Positions 35,952-44,028 of a DNA stretch of 64,000 nucleotides are shown here, piece after piece. Within the stretch, counting starts at the first letter, position 1. Every line of letters begins with the position of its first letter. The translations under genes were made by a program, and so were the position numbers. This DNA is from Pseudomonas syringae (GTDB lineage: Bacteria > Pseudomonadota > Gammaproteobacteria > Pseudomonadales > Pseudomonadaceae), in contig NZ_CP066265.1 of the NCBI RefSeq assembly GCF_023278085.1, positions 1,766,501 to 1,830,500 of the forward strand, given 5' to 3'. Below the pieces are notes generated by a model. The model worked only from the letters and a program-made list of their open reading frames with translations, had not been told where the DNA came from and made no database searches.

Positions 35952-36209
35952 ATGTATTCAAAGCCCGATCTCCAGCGCGTTCTTGAAACAGCTTTTCTGC
36001 CGTCCAGATGCGAGTGCGTCATCGGGGAGAACGAAAGCTTTTCCGTGAAGCTTCTCAACCCCGACTCCGGCGATATCCAGCTGTATGTGACGGGTATGCC
36101 CCTGTCCGAGCTATCCACCAGCAGATCCATAGCGCGATTGGTGCTATCCCTGAAAGAGCAGAGAGACCTGATGGGGCAGATGACTTTGTCCATGAGGCGC
36201 ATGGGGTAG
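35952..36209 (+). CDS. DUF1652 domain-containing protein
   Basis: ATG 35952 encodes 85 residues: LQRVLETAFLPSRCECVIGE, FSVKLLNPDSGDIQLYVTGM and SRSIARLVLSLKEQRDLM. This matches the small Pseudomonas DUF1652 family, which has no assigned function. The longer in-frame start at 35931 lacks a ribosome site. Confidence 0.8.
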   Translation: MYSKPDLQRVLETAFLPSRCECVIGENESFSVKLLNPDSGDIQLYVTGMPLSELSTSRSIARLVLSLKEQRDLMGQMTLSMRRMG

Positions 36210-36265
36210 GGCTGGGACGAACGGTCCGGGATTGTCCAGCGTGGTCAGCAGGCTGCCATGTCTTC

Positions 36266-36637
36266 ATGCACGAAGCCATCAGGCGCTATTTGGGTGCCGA
36301 TCCATGCTGTGACAGGGGTAGTTATTTACTTTTATCAACCCATTTCCGATTTTCTGGTCTGTGTTTTCATGTGGCGGACCAAGACTGCCTGTATACCTTC
36401 AACGCGATTCGTCGTTACCGACCGTCAGTGCCCGAATACTTGGATTGCCTGCTTACGGCCGAAGGTTTGGGTTTCCTGATAAACTCGCTGACCGTTTCGA
36501 TTGATCCGTATCTGTGCGCCGTAAGCAGTAGTGTTGCGCTTGCGTGGTCTGATCGTGCCCATTTAAATGGGGGGATTTCTGATTTGGGTTATTACATCTA
36601 CCAACTGTTTTCAGAGACCGAGCAAAAATGGCCATAA
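36266..36637 (+). CDS. Possible 123-residue protein in AT-richer DNA
   Basis: The frame opens at ATG 36266 (MHEAIRRYLGADPCCDRGSY) and encodes 123 residues, with a plausible globular composition (FHVADQDCLYTFNAIRRYRP, GFLINSLTVSIDPYLCAVSS). It is visibly less GC-rich than neighbouring core genes. There is no clear ribosome site, and I recognise no family. It may be a foreign gene fragment or a chance frame that continues an out-of-frame shadow of the DUF1652 gene. Confidence 0.3.
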   Translation: MHEAIRRYLGADPCCDRGSYLLLSTHFRFSGLCFHVADQDCLYTFNAIRRYRPSVPEYLDCLLTAEGLGFLINSLTVSIDPYLCAVSSSVALAWSDRAHLNGGISDLGYYIYQLFSETEQKWP

Positions 36638-36718
36638 ACCTCTTTATAAAAGATCACTGTTAATGAGCATTGAAAAAAAACAGAAATCCCGGCAGATACT
36701 GGGGAATCAATCCTGGCT

Positions 36719-36760
36719 CTGTCCCGCCGTTTTTCCGTCGTCCCCATGATGGATTGGACT
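36719..36760 (+). pseudogene. Diverged copy of the dusA 5' region (candidate att site)
   Basis: Aligns without gaps to 39725-39766 inside dusA. 35 of 42 bases match, and 13 of 14 codons encode the same residue (LSRRFSVVPMMDWT versus VAPMMDWT in dusA). The reading frame then goes out of homology. This is the duplication expected at the far end of a dusA-targeted insertion. Confidence 0.8.
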
Positions 36761-36929
36761 ATCTGGCTTTTATCTTCATGTTCATTAAGAGTTTTATAGA
36801 ATTTCAGTGGACGATAGAAAATTTGACACGGCTGCTGTCGTAGGTCACTGCTTGGCTCGGGAAGCAATTTTCATGAATACACATCCAGACCTATCTAAGA
36901 TAGCGTTTCTAAACGATTCATCAGATAAT

Positions 36930-37293
36930 TCGTGCCGTTGCTGGATCAGATCAGGCTACTTGGCAGTAGGGTCGTCCGCGCAGACGCTGCCGTTATGTAC
37001 TGGCCGACAAGGGTTATGTCAGCCAGGTTTTGCGCCAATACTGCGACCGCTACGGCATGCAGCCGTTGATTCCTCTGCGCAAGATGCATCGAAAGCCTCG
37101 ACTCTGACTGCCTCGGCTGTTTAACAAGCCTCAGTACAAAAAACGCAATGTTATTGAGCGGTTGTTCAACTGGTTCAAGGAAAAATTTCGGATATGTACT
37201 CGTTACGACAAACTGGCCAGCAGCTTCAAAGCCATGGTCACATTGGCCTGCATCGAAAAATGCTTGCGGGCTGACTTTTCAGACAAACCCTAG
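36930..37293 (+). pseudogene. Degenerate IS5-family transposase, C-terminal part
   Basis: The final frame reads GRPRRRCRYVLADKGYVSQVL, then CDRYGMQPLIPLRKMHRKPR, a TGA stop, then QYKKRNVIERLFNWFKEKFR and KAMVTLACIEKCLRADFSDK with a natural TAG at 37291. These are the DDE transposase end of an IS5/IS427-like element, including the Glu of the triad in IERLFNWFKE. Upstream sequence (LLDQIRLLGS) continues in another frame, so there is also a frameshift near 36965. The 5' part of the element is missing, and no intact terminal repeats are seen. Confidence 0.85.
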
Positions 37294-37342
37294 GCCAAAT
37301 TATTTAGCTACGCTGCCCCCAATCTGATCAGGAGCGGATCCT

Positions 37343-38800
37343 ATGGCTGAGTTCGATGAGCCTAGCAAGAAGCATCAAAATACTGGGCACGAAAATGTTT
37401 ATCGACAGCAGGGTGGTGCGGTGCTCCAAAACTATCGAGCGGTGCAGTGCAAGGCCGGTCCGCTCGAAGACAACCGGGAAAATTCGCGGCGCGGCGTAGT
37501 TCTGGAGGACAACCGTGGTTCGTCGGCCAAACTGGCTCAGAAGTCATCCCCCCCTAACAACACCGGCATTCCGGACCAGTTGAAAGCCGGCATTGAGTCG
37601 CTTTCCGGCATGAGCATGGACCACGTTAAGGTGCATTACAACTCGGACAAGCCCACACAATTAAACGCACATGCCTATGCGCAAGGAAGTCACATTTATT
37701 TGGCCTCAGGACAAGAGAAGCATTTGCCTCATGAGGCTTGGCATATTGTGCAGCAAGCTCAGGGGCGAGTTCGGCCAACGGTTCAGATGAAGGGTGGGGT
37801 GAGGGTAAATGACGACAGCGGCCTGGAAAGGGAGGCAGACGTGATGGGAGAAAAGGCGTTGCAGATGCGCCTTTCCCGGCCGGGGAGTTCGCCAGGTGCG
37901 CAGGTTGTTCAGACTACGCTGTCTGCTGCAGTCATTCAGAAAAGAGACGATGTCAAGGCAAAAATAAAAGCTATGACCAGTAAGGCCGCGCCTTCGGAAA
38001 CAATTCAGGGCATCAGCATGTGGGCCTATACGGGCGGCGGTTACAAGGTGATCAACAGCATATTACGAAGCGGTTTTTCTGGCAGTTACTTCGACTCCCT
38101 AAAAAAAACGGGTCTAGAACTGGGGGTGGGGGCTCTTGTGAATGGCAGCTTGTTTGCGGTGCTGGACAATGCATTCGAGCTAGTCGTTAAAGGCAGCGAT
38201 GAAAAAAGTAAAACCTATCGTGGTGCGGTTCATACAAAAGCGGAATGGATGGCTATGAAAGAAGGGGGTACGATCAAATTGGCGGGCCTTACCAGTACAA
38301 GCAAGGATACAGATGCAGTCGGAGTTTTTGACGAATCAGAGGTACTGCATGTCGCCCTTGATGATCTGCCGTCCGATGCGAAGGTCGGGGGCATGCTGAC
38401 ATTCGTAGACCCCCATGGTTTGGATATCGATGATAATAAGGAGCTGGGCGATCTGGAGGGACGTAATATTTCGCCCGAGGGTATCAGTATGAATTCAGGT
38501 GAAAAGGAGCTGACGCTTCCCCACCACGCCGAATATATGATCAAGGAAAATAAATACAGCAATTTCAATCAAAGGGCGTACTGGGAAGTACTGCTCGAGC
38601 GGGTCATTCCTGAAAATGAACTATTAGCCGAATCCGATATACTGAAGCACGTCGAAACAACCAGTCCGAATACGGCCGACATGGGATATCTGACCAATAT
38701 AAGTGCAGCGCAGGCAATAGCGGAGGAAACCCAAGAAATGGAAATTTCGACTGAAGTTAAACAGAAGGCGCTGGGAGATAAGTTGCTTGGGTTGTCATAG
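37343..38800 (+). CDS. DUF4157 (eCIS core domain) plus ADP-ribosyltransferase putative toxin
   Basis: AGGAG lies 9 nt before ATG 37343; 485 residues. Domain 1 (about 74-175) is DUF4157: IPDQLKAGIESLSGMSMDHVKVHYN, then HEAWH (130-134, an HExxH zinc motif) in PHEAWHIVQQAQGRVRPTVQ, and GLEREADVMG that can supply a third ligand. Domain 2 (about 215-425) has the R-S-E ADP-ribosyltransferase set: YRG (Arg293), LTSTS (317-320) and EKE (Glu387-x-Glu389, ahead of LTLP). No signal peptide. DUF4157 proteins are often linked to extracellular contractile injection systems as effector or loader domains, so this reads as a delivered toxin with no recognisable immunity gene beside it. It lies within a decayed island. 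Confidence 0.83.
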   Translation: MAEFDEPSKKHQNTGHENVYRQQGGAVLQNYRAVQCKAGPLEDNRENSRRGVVLEDNRGSSAKLAQKSSPPNNTGIPDQLKAGIESLSGMSMDHVKVHYNSDKPTQLNAHAYAQGSHIYLASGQEKHLPHEAWHIVQQAQGRVRPTVQMKGGVRVNDDSGLEREADVMGEKALQMRLSRPGSSPGAQVVQTTLSAAVIQKRDDVKAKIKAMTSKAAPSETIQGISMWAYTGGGYKVINSILRSGFSGSYFDSLKKTGLELGVGALVNGSLFAVLDNAFELVVKGSDEKSKTYRGAVHTKAEWMAMKEGGTIKLAGLTSTSKDTDAVGVFDESEVLHVALDDLPSDAKVGGMLTFVDPHGLDIDDNKELGDLEGRNISPEGISMNSGEKELTLPHHAEYMIKENKYSNFNQRAYWEVLLERVIPENELLAESDILKHVETTSPNTADMGYLTNISAAQAIAEETQEMEISTEVKQKALGDKLLGLS

Positions 38801-38960
38801 TGGTAGAAGAATACGTGATTCATCAGTAAGGATATTGTATGAAGTGTCAATGAATTGTACAGCGCCAGGTTTTTCTACTCCGAACAATATTTATTAAATG
38901 GTGGGGCCGGGAACGCGACAAAGTTTTGATAATAGTCGTGACTTGAGTTCGCCAACTTAG

Positions 38961-39251
38961 CGCCTGACGACGATTGAACCGATCAAGGAGGCGGTGGCCA
39001 CTTACACCCAGCGCGCCGCCGAAAAGCTACGCGCTCAGAATTCTCTGTTCAAGAAGATGTGCGTCAGTATATGCACAAGCATATTCAATCCGGACAAACT
39101 CAAAGATAAGAGTGATGCGTTTGTCGAGCTGCCTTATCCCACGAATGACGTGCGCCTGATGGCGAAGAGCGCGGCTGAGGCGGTAAACCGGCTGTCCCGT
39201 TCAGGATACAAGTATAGTAACGCTGAGGTGCTGCTTCTGGATCTTCGTTAG
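38961..39251 (+). pseudogene. rulB/umuC 3' remnant
   Basis: In frame from 38961 the sequence reads LTTIEPIKEAVATYTQRAAE, KLRAQNSLFKKMCVSICTS, AFVELPYPTNDVRLMAKSAAEA and ends YKYSNAEVLLLDLR. This matches the C-terminal little-finger part of UmuC/RulB (ALPYPTNDTRL and YRYKKAGVML-type motifs). The frame is closed upstream by TAG at 38958, and no catalytic polymerase domain is present, so this is a truncated remnant of the error-prone polymerase gene. Confidence 0.85.
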
Positions 39252-39475
39252 CCTAGCGAATTCACTGATGACCTTCGCCACCGCTCCCAGCCAGCTCTCG
39301 CTTATGGCCGTAAGCGTTACCCGCTTAGTCTTGCCCTGCGGGCGAACCTTTTCTTACTCATCAAGGTATCGGTCGATTATCTGCTTGATGCTGACGGGTT
39401 TGCGGTCTATGCACTCGATCACACCCGGGGCGTTTAGCTCTGCTTCATGTTTCTTGGGCCAAGCTTGAGCAACCC
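39252..39475 (-). pseudogene. Tyrosine recombinase (integrase) N-terminal remnant
   Basis: On the minus strand one frame reads VAQAWPKKHEAELNAPG, VIECIDRKPVSIKQIIDRYLDE, a TAA stop, then EKVRPQGKTKRVTLTAISES and WLGAV. This is the core-binding (SAM-like) domain of a phage-type integrase; the RKPVSIKQIIDRYLDE segment is diagnostic. The in-frame stop and the missing catalytic domain mark it as a remnant. It abuts the rulB remnant and lies about 190 bp upstream of dusA, where dusA-targeting integrases usually sit. Confidence 0.8.
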
Positions 39476-39661
39476 GCATACGCTCGAAAGCCTGCCTTTC
39501 CTGTTAAACTGCCCGCTATCCCAAACAACCCGTATCTGCACCGTGAAACCGGTGGTTTCGCCTCTGCGTTTACGTGCTGTCACCATGCCCGCATCGAATG
39601 GCTACATTTCCAGCAAACGAACAAGCCGGGCTAAGAACAGCTGCACTCAAGATCACTACAC

Positions 39662-40690
39662 ATGACACCTGAAAGCCTTGAAAACCCCGAAACCCCTGTA
39701 ACCATTGGCCAACCAGCCGCAATGCTATCCCGCCGCTTCTCCGTCGCCCCGATGATGGACTGGACCGACCACCATTGCCGCTACTTCATGCGTCTGCTCT
39801 CGAAGCACGCATTGCTGTACACCGAGATGGTCACCACCGGTGCCTTGCTGCATGGCGATCGGGAGCGATTCCTGCGTCATGACGAGACCGAGCATCCGCT
39901 GGCGTTGCAGTTGGGCGGCAGTACGGCGGCGGATCTGGCTGCGTGTGCGCGGCTGGCTGAAGAGGCGGGTTACGACGAGGTCAATCTGAATGTAGGTTGT
40001 CCGAGTGATCGGGTGCAGAACAACATGATCGGCGCGTGCCTGATGGCGCATCCGGAGTTGGTCGCGGATTGCGTGAAAGCCATGCGCGATGCGGTCGGTA
40101 TTCCGGTCACGGTCAAGCACCGGATCGGCATCAATGGCCGTGACAGCTATGCCGAATTGTGTGATTTCGTCGGCAAGGTGCACGAAGCCGGGTGCCAGAG
40201 CTTCACGGTGCATGCGCGCATCGCGATTCTGGAGGGGCTGTCGCCTAAAGAGAACCGCGATATTCCGCCGCTGCGCTATGACGTGGTTGCGCAGTTGAAG
40301 TCAGACTTTCCCGGTCTGGAAATCGTCCTCAACGGCGGCATCAAGACGCTGGAACAGTGCAGTGAGCATTTGCAGACGTTCGATGGCGTAATGCTGGGCC
40401 GCGAGGCTTATCACAACCCGTATCTGTTGGCGCAGGTGGATCAGCAGTTGTTCGGCAGCACGGCGCCGGTCATCAGCCGTTATGACGCGCTGGAGTCGAT
40501 GCGGCCGTACATTGCGGCGCATATTGCCAGCGGCGGCAACATGCACCACGTCACTCGTCATATGCTCGGTCTCGGTCTGGGTTTCCCTGGCGCGCGGCGC
40601 TTCCGTCAGTTGCTGTCGGTCGATATTCACAAGGCGGAAAATCCGATGCTGTTGCTGGATCAGGCGGCGGCGTTTCTGCAAGGTCATTGA
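39662..40690 (+). CDS. dusA: tRNA-dihydrouridine(20/20a) synthase DusA
   Basis: Encodes 342 residues (ATG 39662; an ATG at 39722 is an alternative start). SVAPMMDWTDHHCRYFMR is the FMN-binding opening, NLNVGCPSDRVQNNMIGACLM carries the catalytic Cys, and VKHRIGINGRDSYAEL, FTVHARIAILEGLSPKENR and LNGGIKTLEQC complete the barrel. It reduces uridine at positions 20/20a of tRNAs. Known as a site of island integration at its 5' end, consistent with the partial copy at 36719 and the integrase remnant just upstream. Confidence 0.96.
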   Translation: MTPESLENPETPVTIGQPAAMLSRRFSVAPMMDWTDHHCRYFMRLLSKHALLYTEMVTTGALLHGDRERFLRHDETEHPLALQLGGSTAADLAACARLAEEAGYDEVNLNVGCPSDRVQNNMIGACLMAHPELVADCVKAMRDAVGIPVTVKHRIGINGRDSYAELCDFVGKVHEAGCQSFTVHARIAILEGLSPKENRDIPPLRYDVVAQLKSDFPGLEIVLNGGIKTLEQCSEHLQTFDGVMLGREAYHNPYLLAQVDQQLFGSTAPVISRYDALESMRPYIAAHIASGGNMHHVTRHMLGLGLGFPGARRFRQLLSVDIHKAENPMLLLDQAAAFLQGH

Positions 40691-40706
40691 TCGCACGCCG
40701 GGGTTG

Positions 40707-40720
40707 CTGATCTGGATCAG
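40707..40720 (+). promoter_or_regulatory. ANR/FNR-like site upstream of the universal stress gene
   Basis: CTGATCTGGATCAG carries TGAT-N4-ATCA, the core of the ANR/FNR consensus TTGAT-N4-ATCAA. It lies about 85 bp before the start of the universal stress protein gene. Confidence 0.55.
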
Positions 40721-40797
40721 CAGAGCCGCTTTTTCCAGTAGCGGCGCTGCTGTGCTCGGGCTATGTTGTGGGCATAACCCAACAAGGAAAACGCCCC

Positions 40798-41229
40798 ATG
40801 CACAAAGTCCTGGTTCCTTTCGACGGCTCGGAGCACGCGATGCGTGCTTTGGGCTATGTCATCGAGCTGTCTGGCGATCTCACCAAACCGCTTGAGGTGC
40901 ATGTGCTGAACGTGCAGGCCAGCCCCATCGATTACAGCCTTTATCTGGCACCGGACATGATCGAGGGCGTGAAGGCCGGGCTGACCAATGAAGGCAAGCG
41001 GGTGCTGGATGATGCGGTGGCGCTGCTGACGGCTGCTGGTGTGCCGTTTCAAGCACATGTCGACTTGGGCAACGTTGCCGAGCAGGTCGAGGCCGAGGTG
41101 CAGCGGCTTGGCTGCGATGCCGTGGTGATGGGCACTCGCGGGCTGGGCAACTTCGGTGGCCTGCTGCTGGGCTCGGTGGCCACGCGAGTGATCCATGAAG
41201 TGTCGGTGCCCGTGACGCTCATTAAGTAA
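40798..41229 (+). CDS. Universal stress protein (UspA family)
   Basis: ATG 40798 with AAGGAAA upstream encodes 143 residues. MHKVLVPFDGSEHAMRALGY opens the Usp fold, and the C-terminal nucleotide motif is seen as VMGTRGLGNFGGLLLGSVATRVI (G2xG9xGS/T), so it likely binds ATP. A possible ANR site upstream suggests low-oxygen induction, as in other pseudomonads. Confidence 0.9.
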   Translation: MHKVLVPFDGSEHAMRALGYVIELSGDLTKPLEVHVLNVQASPIDYSLYLAPDMIEGVKAGLTNEGKRVLDDAVALLTAAGVPFQAHVDLGNVAEQVEAEVQRLGCDAVVMGTRGLGNFGGLLLGSVATRVIHEVSVPVTLIK

Positions 41230-41239
41230 AACCTGCCCC

Positions 41240-41704
41240 TTACTGCTGCGCAGGCACGCGTGTCTGGCGCAGCAACTCGATGTTTTCCGGTGGCACCAGC
41301 TTGCGCAGGGATTTGTACAGTGCGCGGGTTTCCAGCAGGTTCCAGATGCGCAGCATGGTCTCCAGCGCATCCAGCGGTTTGCTGATGAAATCCCGTGCGC
41401 CCAATGCCAGCGCACGCAGGCGTGTGTCGCGGGTCGCATCGGCTGTCAGGACCATGATGGGCAAGTAGTCGTTGGCCGGGATACGCCGGTTGAGCTGTTC
41501 CAGCACCGCGAAGCCGTCAAACTCGGGCATGTGCAGATCCAGCACCACCAGGTCCGGCTCGAAGCTGTTGAACAGGTCCAGCGTGCGCAATGGCTCGGTG
41601 CTGCTCAGTACATTGGTCAACCCCTCGCGGGCAAGCAGTTGCTCCATGAGATCGAGATTGGGCCGCTGGTCATCAATGATCAGAATGCGGAAGTCTCCGG
41701 TCAT
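41240..41704 (-). CDS. Single-receiver response regulator with C-terminal tail
   Basis: Encodes 154 residues. MTGDFRILIIDDQRPNLDLM carries the acidic pocket, VVLDLHMPEFDGF the phospho-acceptor Asp56, and DFISKPLDA the Lys. After the receiver comes only a helical tail (LETRALYKSLRKLVPPENIELL), with no DNA-binding domain. Its start overlaps the hybrid kinase gene by 4 bp, so it is probably the end of a phosphorelay fed by that kinase. Confidence 0.9.
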   Translation of the reverse strand: MTGDFRILIIDDQRPNLDLMEQLLAREGLTNVLSSTEPLRTLDLFNSFEPDLVVLDLHMPEFDGFAVLEQLNRRIPANDYLPIMVLTADATRDTRLRALALGARDFISKPLDALETMLRIWNLLETRALYKSLRKLVPPENIELLRQTRVPAQQ

Positions 41705-44028
41705 AGGGGCTCCGGTAAGTAGTGGTCGAGGAGGGCGAGGAACACCGGCACCTGAATGGGTTTAGTCAGAATGGCCGTTGCACCGGCGGTTTTCAGCTCG
41801 CGTTGGGTGCTGTCGCTGGCGTCGGCGGTGATCATCAGCACCGGTGTGTTGGCGGTCGCCGGCAAGCGTCTCAGGCGTTGCAAGACTTCCAGGCCTTTGA
41901 GGTCCGGCAGGTTGAGGTCCAGCAGAATCAGCTGCGGCGCATGTTGACGGGCCAGATCCAGCCCCAACTGCCCCTGCATGCTCGACAGCAACTGGATGCC
42001 CGGCCTGCGCTGCAGCAGGGTCTCGATCAGCGCCATGCTCGACAGGTTGTCTTCGATGCAGAGCAGTTTGCCATGCCATGCCGGGCGGGCAGCAGGACGC
42101 GGCGCAGGCAGCAGGTCGGGCTGGCGCTGCGTCGGCAGGGCGGTTTTCTGCACTTGCACAATGGGCAATTCCAGCGTGAACCGGCAGCCTTCGCCCGGTA
42201 CGTTATGCACTGACAGGTCGCCGTGCATCATTTCCAGCATGCTTTTGCTCAGCGCCAGCCCAAGCCCGGTGCCTTCTACGCTAGGGTCGGCGTTGAGTCG
42301 CTCGAACGGCTTGAACAACTGATTGACAAGCTCTGGCGCAATTCCGTAGCCGCTGTCCACCACGCTCACAGCGACCCGCTCTGCCGATTGCTCGACTTCG
42401 ATGCGCACCTGACCGTTGGGTCTGTTGTACTTGATGGCGTTGGAGAGCAGGTTCAGCAACACCTGAATCAGACGCTGCCGGTCGGCGACTACCCCCAGTC
42501 CGTCAGACAATGGCGGCAGCTCTTGCAGTTCGATAGTGCCGTCGGCGGCCATCGGCGAAACTAGCACCAGCGCTTCCTGAAGGACGTTCGACAGCGGCAC
42601 CGGTTCAAGGCTGAGGGAAAGGTGCCCGGCTTCGATTCTGGCGATGTCGAGCACTTCGTTGATCAGTTTCAGCAGGTGTTGACCGGCACGCAGAATATGC
42701 CCGACCTGCGGGCGCTGGCTGGCCGGTGAGTCCATTTCCAGCAATTGGGCAAAGCCGAGGATGGAATTCAGCGGTGTGCGCAGTTCATGGCTCATGCGCG
42801 ACAGAAACTCACTTTTCGCCCGGCTGGCGCGCTCGGCTTCTTCACGCGCGGTGCCCAGAGCGATTTCAGCAACGCGACGATCACTGATGTCTCGGGTGAT
42901 CTTGGAAAAGCCGCGCAGTTCATCATTGCTGTCGTACTGCGCAGTGATCACCACGCTGGCCCAGAAACGGCTGCCGTCCTTGCGCCGTCGCCAGCCCTCT
43001 TCGGTGTATCGCCCGTTGACCGTGGCTTCGTTCAGCGCCATTGCCGGGTGTTGCGGGCACTCCTCGGGCAGATAGAAAACCGAGAAGTGCTGACCGATGA
43101 TTTCCTGTTCGGTGTAACCCTTGATGCGCTCGGCACCTGCGTTCCAGGTGATGACATGGCCGTTGCGGTCCAGCGCGAAGATGCCGTAATCCTTCACACC
43201 CTCAATGATCAGGCGCAAACGCTCTTCGTTATCGCGCAACGCTCGTTCGCGTTCGGCCAGCAACTGACCGGCTTCAACCAGGCGGGTGCCAAGCTGACCG
43301 ATCTCGTCTTTTTCCGGGGGTTGCGGCAGCAAAGGGTGTCCGAGGGCCAGGCGTTGGGCGTTGCGCTGAACCTGATGAACCCTGGCCACGATGCCTTTGG
43401 ACAGCATCAGCACCGCGAGAATGGCGCCGAATATTCCGCAGGCGGCTGCCAGCAGGGTTGAACGCAGCAAGTGTGCCCGGTTGGCCGCTGCCGCTTCTGT
43501 GCGCTCCGCCAGCAAGGCGTCTTCGCGTTCGCGCATAACGCTGATCCGGTCGCGCAACTGGTCGAGCACGTACTTGTTCTCGATCAGGATGCTGGACACG
43601 GTTTCCTGGCCCTGCAAGCTCAGCGAGCGGAGTTTTTCCAGGCCGTCGACCTTGGTGCGGATCAGCGGCTCGATGGCTTTCAGGTGATCGCGCATTTGCT
43701 GATCTCGCACATTGGCGTCGAGTCGCACCAGTGCTGCATCGATCAGGGGCTGGGCGTTGATGTAGCCGGGCAGAAAGTCTTCGCGACGGGTCAGCAGGTA
43801 GCCGCGCACGCTGGCCGCACCTTCGGCGATCTGGGTGTGCAGCGTCTGAATGTCGCCCTGCACCAGCAGCACACGGCGCACGTCCTCTTCCGCCTGCGCG
43901 CTCTGGCGTTCAGCGATGTAGATCAATATCAGTGAAAACATCAGCATCGCCAGTGGCAGGGAAATCGCCACCAATGCCTTGCCGCGTAACGGCAGGTCTT
44001 CCCAGCGGCTGCTGCCGGTGGCTGTCAT
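41701..44028 (-). CDS. Membrane hybrid histidine kinase (CHASE3-HAMP-PAS-HisKA-HATPase-REC)
   Basis: ATG 44028 gives 775 residues. A first membrane span near residue 15-40 (VAISLPLAMLMFSLILIYIA) is followed by a CHASE3-type periplasmic helix bundle, a second span (LRSTLLAAACGIFGAILAVLM), HAMP, a PAS domain (YGIFALDRNGHVITWNAGAE, GQHFSVFY), HisKA with MSHELRTPLNSILGFAQLL, HATPase with NAIKYNRP and GTGLGLALSKS, and a C-terminal receiver (LLDLNLPD). It senses a signal from the periplasm or via PAS and probably passes phosphate to its own REC and the next regulator. Confidence 0.92.
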   Translation of the reverse strand: MTATGSSRWEDLPLRGKALVAISLPLAMLMFSLILIYIAERQSAQAEEDVRRVLLVQGDIQTLHTQIAEGAASVRGYLLTRREDFLPGYINAQPLIDAALVRLDANVRDQQMRDHLKAIEPLIRTKVDGLEKLRSLSLQGQETVSSILIENKYVLDQLRDRISVMREREDALLAERTEAAAANRAHLLRSTLLAAACGIFGAILAVLMLSKGIVARVHQVQRNAQRLALGHPLLPQPPEKDEIGQLGTRLVEAGQLLAERERALRDNEERLRLIIEGVKDYGIFALDRNGHVITWNAGAERIKGYTEQEIIGQHFSVFYLPEECPQHPAMALNEATVNGRYTEEGWRRRKDGSRFWASVVITAQYDSNDELRGFSKITRDISDRRVAEIALGTAREEAERASRAKSEFLSRMSHELRTPLNSILGFAQLLEMDSPASQRPQVGHILRAGQHLLKLINEVLDIARIEAGHLSLSLEPVPLSNVLQEALVLVSPMAADGTIELQELPPLSDGLGVVADRQRLIQVLLNLLSNAIKYNRPNGQVRIEVEQSAERVAVSVVDSGYGIAPELVNQLFKPFERLNADPSVEGTGLGLALSKSMLEMMHGDLSVHNVPGEGCRFTLELPIVQVQKTALPTQRQPDLLPAPRPAARPAWHGKLLCIEDNLSSMALIETLLQRRPGIQLLSSMQGQLGLDLARQHAPQLILLDLNLPDLKGLEVLQRLRRLPATANTPVLMITADASDSTQRELKTAGATAILTKPIQVPVFLALLDHYLPEPL

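Noticed and set aside
36008..36265. Start of a 209-codon frame overlapping DUF1652
   Set aside because: This part is an out-of-frame shadow of the DUF1652 gene; only the part from 36266 could be real.
37343..38800. Type III secretion effector (hop gene)
   Set aside because: No hrp box was seen upstream and the N-terminus has DUF4157-type layout rather than an amphipathic Ser-rich T3SS signal; cannot be fully excluded.
38801..38957. Immunity gene after the toxin
   Set aside because: No frame with a ribosome site and sensible length in the stretch before the rulB remnant.
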